Origin: Chloroflexota bacterium
Lineage (GTDB): Bacteria; Chloroflexota; Limnocylindria; Limnocylindrales; CSP1-4
Assembly (NCBI GenBank): GCA_021812735.1
Contig: JAKAMV010000355.1
Location: 1 to 8,917, forward strand
Length of the DNA stretch: 8,917 nt
Reading direction: 5' to 3'
The notes under the pieces were generated by a model, which had not been told where the DNA came from, searched no databases, and saw only the letters and a list, made by a program, of their open reading frames with translations. Position numbers and translations under genes: made by a program. Each line of letters begins with the position of its first letter. Within the stretch, counting starts at the first letter, position 1. This document shows positions 5,208-8,917 of this stretch, piece after piece.

Positions 5208-6115
5208 CCTGGGATGACGAGAGGTATGTGCGGCTCTACACCAGGGACACCCCGGAATGGCTGTGCCTGTCGTTCCTGGCGCAGGGGCTCTTCTGCCTCC
5301 TGCTGCGCAAAGTTGATCGCGCTGGCGTCCTCCCTCTCGGCCGTCTCGGGCGCCGCGGCGCGGTGGTCGCGATCGGCCATCCGGGCGAGTGGACCCGACT
5401 CGAGCCCGCGCTCGACGAGCTCCTCGCCGACGGCTGCATCCGCATCGAGGGCGAGGCCCTCGTCATCCCCAATTTTCTGGACGCTCAGGAGGCCCAGGCG
5501 AGCGACCGCGCGAGGGCGAAGAAGGCCCGCGAGCGTCGCCGGGACCTCGCGCGGGCGGGGCGCATCGACGCCGCCAGCACCCCCTCAAGCCCCGTCGGGG
5601 GCCAGTCACAAGACGTGACGGAGGATACCGAAAAACACGACACGCGTGACGGTACCGTCACGCCGCGTGACGCATCCATCACGACCCGTGACCAAACCGT
5701 CACGCCTAGCCTAGCCGTACCGTGCCGTACCGAACCAAACACACACAAAGGCGCGCGCGCAGTTCAGTCTCCGCGCGAGGCCGGGGCCGCTGCGAGGCTC
5801 GAGATCCTTGGGGCCGCCGAGACCTACGCCCTCCGGTATCCGGCCACAGCGGCCCTCCTGGAGGCCCTCCGGGCCCTCGGGGTGACGGGGGCGTGGTCCC
5901 GGGATGCAGTCGCCCGCGGCGCCGTCGAGGCGGCCATCGGGGAGCAGTCCGTCGCGGCCGTCGCCGCTCGAGCGGCCGAGGCGATCCGGGCCTCCGCGAA
6001 ACCGTGGCTCGGGATGCACCTCGACGCGATCCGCGGGTCCGGTCGCCCCGGGTCGAGAACCCCGGTGGTCCCGTCAGGCCAGTACGACGATCCAGGCAAC
6101 GCCGGGATCCTGTGA
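5204..6115 (+). CDS. Phage replication initiator / replisome organizer (lambda O-like organisation)
   Basis: A 303-aa protein that should bind the phage origin and recruit the helicase loader encoded next. Residues 1-95 look like a winged-helix domain: a Trp-Leu-x-Leu-Ser-Phe helix, LLLRKVDRAGVLPL, an EPALDELLADGCIRIEGEALVIPNF wing region, then DAQEAQASDRARAKKARERRRD, a basic helix typical of phage replisome organizer N-terminal domains. Residues 115-195 form a low-complexity linker with a heptad repeat, RDGTVTP-RDASITT-RDQTVTP (148-168), encoded by the 21-bp DNA repeats. The C-terminal part (195-280) is Ala-rich and helical, and may contact the loader or helicase. ATG 5204 overlaps the methyltransferase stop (ATGA). 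Assignment rests on this layout, the repeat array and the downstream DnaC-type ATPase; overall sequence identity to lambda O is not evident. Confidence 0.82.
   Translation: MTWDDERYVRLYTRDTPEWLCLSFLAQGLFCLLLRKVDRAGVLPLGRLGRRGAVVAIGHPGEWTRLEPALDELLADGCIRIEGEALVIPNFLDAQEAQASDRARAKKARERRRDLARAGRIDAASTPSSPVGGQSQDVTEDTEKHDTRDGTVTPRDASITTRDQTVTPSLAVPCRTEPNTHKGARAVQSPREAGAAARLEILGAAETYALRYPATAALLEALRALGVTGAWSRDAVARGAVEAAIGEQSVAAVAARAAEAIRASAKPWLGMHLDAIRGSGRPGSRTPVVPSGQYDDPGNAGIL
5645..5707 (+). repeat. Three 21-bp iteron-like tandem repeats
   Basis: Three units start at 5645, 5666 and 5687. Each has the form CGTGAC-N6-(G/A)TCACG plus three bases. The first is part of a perfect 20-bp palindrome, GCGTGACGGTACCGTCACGC (5644-5663); the third has perfect 6-bp arms and the second one mismatch. 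Because 21 bp is seven codons, the repeats encode three RDx(T/S)(V/I)T(P/T) heptapeptides. The conserved bases are the arms, while the central six vary, as expected for a protein-binding site. Confidence 0.85.
5715..5732 (+). repeat. 10-bp-period direct repeat CCGTACCG
   Basis: CCGTACCG occurs at 5715-5722 and again at 5725-5732, one helical turn apart, preceded by GCCTAGCCTAGCC at 5704-5716. It lies between the iteron-like array and the A-rich run, so it may be part of the origin. It encodes AVPCRTEP in the initiator linker. Confidence 0.6.
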
Positions 6116-6129
6116 GGGAGGGAGAAGCC

Positions 6130-6786
6130 ATGCGCACCATCGCTGAGATCGTCGCGTCAGCCCGGACCATCGGGGAGACGCCGGAGTACCAGGAGCACGC
6201 CGCCCGGCTGCGCGAACTGCACGCCGCGTCGCTCGAGCGGGATCGCGAGCGCGACTTCACGGATCGCTGCCGGCGCGCTCGCATCCCCCGGAGGCTCCTG
6301 CCGCTCCTCCGGGAGCCGCTCGAGACGCCCGCCCTGATCGCGGTCCGGGACTGGCTGGGCGCGCCGGCGGCCCATTGGTGCCTGGTGAGCTACGGCGACC
6401 GCGGGACCGGCAAGACGTTCGCGGCGGCCTGGGGCGCGTGGGTGATGCGCGGCGCCTACGTCGATGCCCAGGAACTCGTCGCGCTCTCGACGTTCGACGC
6501 GTCGGCCTGGTCCGACCTCGCGATGGCGCCCTACTTGGCGATCGATGAGTGGGGCTGCGAGAGGGGCAATCCGTCGTCGGACGCCGCGATCTACGCCCTA
6601 CTGGATCGCCGCTACCGCGATGGCCGCCGGACCCTGCTCGCGACCAACCTCGGACCCCGCGAGTTCGCCGCCGCCCTTCCCGAGGCGTACCGCGACAGGC
6701 TCCTCGACCGGATCCGGCCGGCGTCCGGGTCGGCCGCGGCGCCCGCCCTCGGCGTCTCCCTCCGTCGGTCCGCGAGCACGCCATGA
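6130..6786 (+). CDS. DnaC-like AAA+ ATPase, probable replicative helicase loader
   Basis: A 218-aa ATPase that should load the host replicative helicase at the origin with the initiator encoded upstream. The Walker A motif GDRGTGKT is at 89-96 and Walker B YLAIDEWG at 135-142. Sensor 1 LLATNL is at 169-174. The box VII-like segment YRDRLLDRIRP (187-197) carries the probable arginine finger. This order and spacing are those of DnaC/IstB-type proteins. The first 75 residues are a charged helical region, HAARLRELHAASLERDRERDF, matching the helicase- or initiator-binding N-terminus of loaders; a four-cysteine zinc motif is absent. ATG 6130 is preceded by GGGAGGGAG and lies 14 bases after the initiator stop. 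IstB is excluded because no transposase partner is nearby. Functionally it is the counterpart of lambda P. Confidence 0.9.
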   Translation: MRTIAEIVASARTIGETPEYQEHAARLRELHAASLERDRERDFTDRCRRARIPRRLLPLLREPLETPALIAVRDWLGAPAAHWCLVSYGDRGTGKTFAAAWGAWVMRGAYVDAQELVALSTFDASAWSDLAMAPYLAIDEWGCERGNPSSDAAIYALLDRRYRDGRRTLLATNLGPREFAAALPEAYRDRLLDRIRPASGSAAAPALGVSLRRSASTP

Positions 6787-7127
6787 GCGCCGAGGTCCAG
6801 GACCAACTGAGTCTGCTGGAGTGGCGGCCGCCGACTGCGTCGCCCGGCGCCAGCGAGCAGTCGATGCAACTCGCCCGCGTCGAGAGCGAGATCGGGGAGT
6901 CCGTCCTCGACTGGTGCCGCGAGCGCCTCGCCGCCGGCACGCCTCGGTTCCACGGCGCCGACCTGGCAGAGCACGTCAAGCGATCTTTCGGCGGTGGCTC
7001 GCCGGACTCAGCATCGCGTATCCTGCGTCGCCTCCGTGGCGGCGGCCACGTCGCCTACCGGGTGATCAAGCGCAGCGAGTCGCTCTACGAACTGGACCGT
7101 GTTGGGTCCGCCACGGGGTTTCGGTGA
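6783..7127 (+). CDS. Small winged-helix protein with possible clamp-binding N-terminus
   Basis: A 114-aa protein translated through an ATGA overlap with the helicase loader; the upstream Shine-Dalgarno sequence is weak. Residues 38-107 fit a winged-helix fold: GESVLDWCRERLAAGTPRF, HGADLAEHVKRSF, then SPDSASRILRRLRGGGHVAYRV as the recognition helix and wing, ending in SESLYEL. The SPDSASRILRxLR...YxVxxRxxSLYEL pattern recurs in small phage proteins of unknown role. The N-terminus carries QLSLL (8-12), similar to the beta-clamp-binding motif QLxLF, preceding a Pro/Ser-rich flexible segment. It probably binds DNA and may act at the fork or as a late regulator of the replication operon. Function is not established. 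Confidence 0.85.
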   Translation: MSAEVQDQLSLLEWRPPTASPGASEQSMQLARVESEIGESVLDWCRERLAAGTPRFHGADLAEHVKRSFGGGSPDSASRILRRLRGGGHVAYRVIKRSESLYELDRVGSATGFR

Positions 7128-7303
7128 TGCGGCACGACGACACCATGGCTCGACTGCGGGCCGCGCTCGATCGGATCCGTGCTCGGGCGCATCGGCAGCC
7201 GATCCCGGATTCCGGGTCCCCGGCGCATCCGGCGCCCACGACAACAACTCCCCCGCCAAAGCCCTGGTGCGAGACCGACCGGGAGCCAGGAGAAGAGGGA
7301 TGA
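7127..7303 (+). CDS. Small hypothetical protein (58 aa)
   Basis: A short frame joined to its neighbours by a TGATG overlap at its start and an ATGA overlap at its end. The N-terminal half is a basic amphipathic helix (MARLRAALDRIRARAHRQP). The C-terminal half is Pro/Thr-rich and probably disordered (PAPTTTTPPPKPW), ending in an acidic tail. There is no strong ribosome binding site, so translation would rely on coupling to the winged-helix gene. No family recognised. It is supported by overlaps on both sides, but could be a weakly expressed linker frame. Confidence 0.65.
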   Translation: MRHDDTMARLRAALDRIRARAHRQPIPDSGSPAHPAPTTTTPPPKPWCETDREPGEEG

Positions 7304-7941
7304 CGAAGTTCCACGCCAACCCAACGGAGACCGACATGACCGCTTCGATCACGCGCGAGCAGTTCTTGGGCGCCCTCCTGGGCCTCGACTCATACTGGGG
7401 CCGCAAGGTGGCCGAGTCGCTCGCCTCCCTTCCCGGCACGCCCGCCGAGGAATGGGCTGCGTGCCGGCGAGGCGACGTTCTGCTGGCAGCCGCTGCTCAG
7501 GTGGGAGTCGATCGGAGAACGATCGCCCTGGCGGCCTGTGCCGCGGCCCGTCCCGCGCTTGGGTGCATGTCGGCAAAAGAGAACCAGCCGCGACTCGCGA
7601 TCGAGGCTGCCGAGGCGTGGGCGCGACGCGAGAAGGGGGCGACGCTGAGGCGCGCGCGGATGGCCGCTGGTCGATCTGCGCGATTCGGCGGCAGCGGCCC
7701 GCACGCCATCTTCGCCGCTGCCTCTGCTGCCGCTCACGCCGCTCGGGCTGCCTTTGCCGCGGCTGGCGCGCCGCACGCTGCCTTCGCCGCCTCTTGCGCG
7801 GCCGATGCGCTTGCCTACGGGGCCTACGACCACCTCGTCTCCGTCCGTCGTCAAACCCTCGCCGCCTCGGCCGACGTCGTTCGCCAGCACATCCCCTGGT
7901 CGGTCGTCGAGGCGGCGCTCGCCAAGCGGCGGTCCGCATGA
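7300..7941 (+). CDS. Imm5-like 'putative immunity protein', paralogue B
   Basis: A 213-aa Ala-rich helical protein, closely related to that at 2352-2996 but on the opposite strand and in the replication operon. Shared elements in order are ITREQFLGAL (17-26), EWAACRRGDVLL (51-62), GVDRR (69-73), CAAARPALG (80-88), PRLAIEAAEAWAR (97-109), an Ala-rich stretch (135-170), and ADVVRQHIPWSVVEAAL (191-207). It uniquely carries a basic segment, LRRARMAAGRSARFG (116-130), where paralogue A has an acidic/neutral one. ATG 7300 is chosen because it forms ATGA with the previous stop and follows AGGAGA. An internal ATG at 7336, with GGAG ahead, aligns better with paralogue A's start and would give 201 aa. 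No cognate toxin is visible; the function of phage Imm5-like proteins is unknown. Confidence 0.85.
   Translation: MTKFHANPTETDMTASITREQFLGALLGLDSYWGRKVAESLASLPGTPAEEWAACRRGDVLLAAAAQVGVDRRTIALAACAAARPALGCMSAKENQPRLAIEAAEAWARREKGATLRRARMAAGRSARFGGSGPHAIFAAASAAAHAARAAFAAAGAPHAAFAASCAADALAYGAYDHLVSVRRQTLAASADVVRQHIPWSVVEAALAKRRSA
7587..7623 (+). repeat. 37-bp inverted repeat, right copy (inside paralogue B)
   Basis: Identical to the reverse complement of 2712-2748. It encodes the PRLAIEAAEAWA core of paralogue B. Synonymous positions are identical too, although flanking codons for conserved residues have drifted. This points to recent duplication, gene conversion or constraint on the DNA itself. 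Confidence 0.9.
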
Positions 7942-8195
7942 TCGACCCCGCCCGCCTCGCCCGCCAGCGCGCCGCGGCCGCACTTCGCGTCTCGGGTAAG
8001 GAGCGCGCGGTGCGCGATCGGTGCGTGACCTGCAACCGCTTCGTTGGGCGCCAAGCCCGCCGCTGCGGGTCCTGCCTGCGCGCGCTCTCGCCGGCCGGAC
8101 TGCGTCACGCGACGCTCTCGGAGCTGCTCGATCTTCGCCGCGCCATCGAGGTCGAGACGGCGCGGCGCGAAGCGTCCACCCGGAGGGCCGGATGA
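7938..8195 (+). CDS. Small zinc ribbon protein (85 aa)
   Basis: A very basic 85-aa protein with a compact zinc ribbon: C29-VT-C32, ten residues, then C43-GS-C46. A basic Ala-rich helix precedes it (RLARQRAAAALRVSGKERAVRDR), and a helix rich in Leu, Glu and Arg follows (LSELLDLRRAIEVETARREA). The charge and ribbon suggest nucleic acid binding. It starts in an ATGA overlap with paralogue B and ends in an ATGA overlap with the RusA gene; the Shine-Dalgarno sequence is weak. A small zinc protein also neighbours paralogue A in the other operon, though the two cysteine layouts differ and I see no clear homology. Function unknown. Confidence 0.8.
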   Translation: MIDPARLARQRAAAALRVSGKERAVRDRCVTCNRFVGRQARRCGSCLRALSPAGLRHATLSELLDLRRAIEVETARREASTRRAG

Positions 8196-8566
8196 AGGGC
8201 GCGATCACCGTCACCATCCCTGGCCGGCCGGTCCCGAAGGACCGCCCGCGCGTGGTCCGGGGCAACACGTACACGCCGGCTGCGACCGTTGCCGCCGAGC
8301 ACAGGATCGCGCTTCTAGCCCGCGCAGCCGGCGCGAGGCCGATCGAGTGCCCCGTCGCCGTCCGCGCGGAGTTCGTCTTCAAGGACGGCCGCGCTCGCGC
8401 CGACATCGACAACCTGGCGAAGCTGGTGCTCGACGCGCTCAACGGTGTCGCCTTCAAGGACGACCGCCAGGTGGTCAGCCTGGAGGCGACGATCTACCGA
8501 GGCCAGAAGGATCTCTCCGTTGTGACGATCACCCCCATCGCAGAGGAGCTTCTATGGAAGACCTGA
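8192..8566 (+). CDS. rusA: RusA-family Holliday junction resolvase
   Basis: A 124-aa endonuclease that as a dimer cuts four-way DNA junctions, resolving intermediates made by phage recombination and replication. It shows the family pattern: IPGRPVPKDRPRVV (9-22) with the conserved Pro-x-x-Lys-x-Arg-x-Arg strand, YTPAATVAAE (27-36), then RADIDNLAKLVLDALNGVAFKDD (69-91). The expected acidic catalytic residues D71 and D73 and the last Asp pair (D90/D91) are present, with K77 in the conserved basic position. E. coli RusA uses D70, D72, K76 and D91. The length matches RusA. ATG 8192 is in an ATGA overlap and follows GGAGGG. It completes the recombination set begun by the exonuclease and RecT, but is transcribed with the replication genes. 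Confidence 0.95.
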   Translation: MKGAITVTIPGRPVPKDRPRVVRGNTYTPAATVAAEHRIALLARAAGARPIECPVAVRAEFVFKDGRARADIDNLAKLVLDALNGVAFKDDRQVVSLEATIYRGQKDLSVVTITPIAEELLWKT

Positions 8567-8784
8567 TCCCACTGCTCCCGTTGTTCTTCGCCGGCTTCAC
8601 GGTCGGCGCGTGGTGCGTCATCGTGGTCCGCGCCGCCCGGGACGAGGCCAGGACGAACCGCTACCTCCGCGAGAGCGACTACGACCCGCTCACCTGGGCC
8701 AAGCGCGAGTTCCCGTCGCGGGCGAGCGAGACGCTGCCCGAGGACAAGGTGATCCGCTCGATTCCGTGGAGGGGCGCGAAGTGA
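8554..8784 (+). CDS. Small single-pass membrane protein
   Basis: A 76-aa protein with one hydrophobic segment at residues 4-27 (LIPLLPLFFAGFTVGAWCVI region), followed by VVRAARDEARTNR, whose positive charges favour an N-out, C-in topology. The cytoplasmic tail is polar and ends IRSIPWRGAK. The start ATG 8554 lies 13 bases inside the RusA gene, with GAGGAG five bases upstream, so the overlap looks functional rather than accidental. No signal-peptidase site is evident. Function is unknown. Small membrane proteins at this position in other phages include superinfection-exclusion factors and Rz-like proteins, but nothing here is specific for either. Confidence 0.75.
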   Translation: MEDLIPLLPLFFAGFTVGAWCVIVVRAARDEARTNRYLRESDYDPLTWAKREFPSRASETLPEDKVIRSIPWRGAK

Positions 8785-8917
8785 CCACCATCGATGCCCT
8801 CGGCGAGGCCCTGCCGCGCGAGATGGCCCGCGTTCGCGATGTCGTGTTGCCGCACTACCTGCTGATGGCGGATCGCCCCAGGGCTTCCGATGCCGCCTTT
8901 ATGCGTGAGGTCGCCTT
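8781..8917 (+). CDS. Hypothetical phage protein, N-terminal part (runs off right edge)
   Basis: The first 45 codons are visible and the frame is open at the window edge. GTG 8781 is in a GTGA overlap with the membrane protein's stop, and GGAGGGG stands six bases upstream. The peptide reads MTTIDALGEALPREMARVRD, then VVLPHYLLMADRPRASDAAF: an amphipathic N-terminal helix followed by a short hydrophobic stretch. Small phage proteins opening with ALGEALPxExARVR(D/E) are familiar to me from early operons, but no function is known to me. Confidence 0.75.
   Translation, partial: MTTIDALGEALPREMARVRDVVLPHYLLMADRPRASDAAFMREVA

Larger units (their letters stand above)
5605..5750. other. Candidate phage replication origin inside the initiator gene
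   Basis: This stretch contains eight GTCAC/GTGAC half-sites in about 100 bases: GTCAC 5605, CGTGAC 5614, 5645, 5666 and 5687, GTCACG 5657 and 5699, and the variant ATCACG 5678. They are followed by CCGTACCG repeats and a conspicuous A-rich, G-poor run (about 5733-5749) in otherwise very GC-rich DNA. Iterons plus an adjacent easily melted stretch within the initiator's linker codons is the lambda ori design. That this phage uses it is inference. Confidence 0.6.

Noticed and set aside
5605..5707. Repeated CGTGAC units as a CRISPR array
   Set aside because: Units are 21 bp with no unique spacers of 25-40 bp, are in frame with a real protein as heptapeptide repeats, and are palindromic iteron-like sites.
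5722..6129. Upstream extension of the helicase loader frame
   Set aside because: It overlaps the initiator gene in another frame with low-complexity Arg/Gly/Pro sequence. The ATG at 6130 has a strong GGGAGGGAG sequence and begins a sensible loader N-terminus.
6130..6786. ATPase as IstB of an insertion sequence
   Set aside because: DnaC and IstB share the AAA+ core, but there is no IstA transposase, no terminal inverted repeats, and the gene follows a replication initiator.
2352..7941. Imm5-like genes as antitoxins of a local toxin-antitoxin system
   Set aside because: No adjacent gene shows a toxin or nuclease effector motif; neighbours are zinc proteins, small unknowns and recombination genes.
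7390..8457. Long minus-strand reading frame (355 codons) opposite paralogue B, the zinc ribbon and RusA
   Set aside because: It is antisense to three well-supported genes, has arginine/glycine-rich composition typical of GC-rich shadow frames, and shows no recognisable motif.

Overview
This window looks like the early control, recombination and replication region of a temperate-type tailed phage or prophage. The DNA is very GC-rich (roughly 70% by eye, not computed), with strong G/C preference at third codon positions. The host is therefore probably a high-GC bacterium, such as a proteobacterium, myxobacterium or actinobacterium, but nothing here fixes the lineage. Coding density is almost complete. 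Two divergent operons leave one 118-base intergenic gap (4107-4224), and nearly every gene junction inside them is a 4-base (ATGA/GTGA) or 1-base (TGATG) overlap.

Leftward arm (4106 to the left edge): a divergent member of an Imm5-like 'putative immunity protein' family, a 68-aa unknown, a small four-cysteine zinc-binding protein, a second Imm5-like protein, a YqaJ-type exonuclease, a RecT-type annealing protein, a 132-aa unknown and a partial unknown. The exonuclease and RecT form a standard phage homologous recombination pair.

Control region (4107-4224): back-to-back sigma70-like promoters, both TTGACA with 17-base spacers. The predicted rightward start point falls exactly on the ATG of a small HTH regulator, so that gene is probably translated from a leaderless mRNA. 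An inverted repeat surrounds the leftward ribosome binding site, and an imperfect palindrome lies inside the leftward promoter.

Rightward arm (4225 to the right edge): HTH regulator, beta-class DNA methyltransferase, a phage replication initiator (lambda O-like by organisation), a DnaC-type helicase loader, a winged-helix protein with a possible clamp-binding motif, a 58-aa unknown, a third Imm5-like protein, a small zinc ribbon protein, a RusA Holliday junction resolvase, a single-pass membrane protein and a partial unknown. A 21-bp repeat array rich in CGTGAC/GTCACG half-sites, followed by an A-rich stretch, sits inside the initiator gene and is a good candidate replication origin.

The least expected features are the three Imm5-like paralogues in one early region, and a 37-bp perfect inverted repeat linking two of them on opposite strands in the same codon register. 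Recombination there could invert about 4.8 kb, including both promoters, while leaving both paralogues intact as chimeras.
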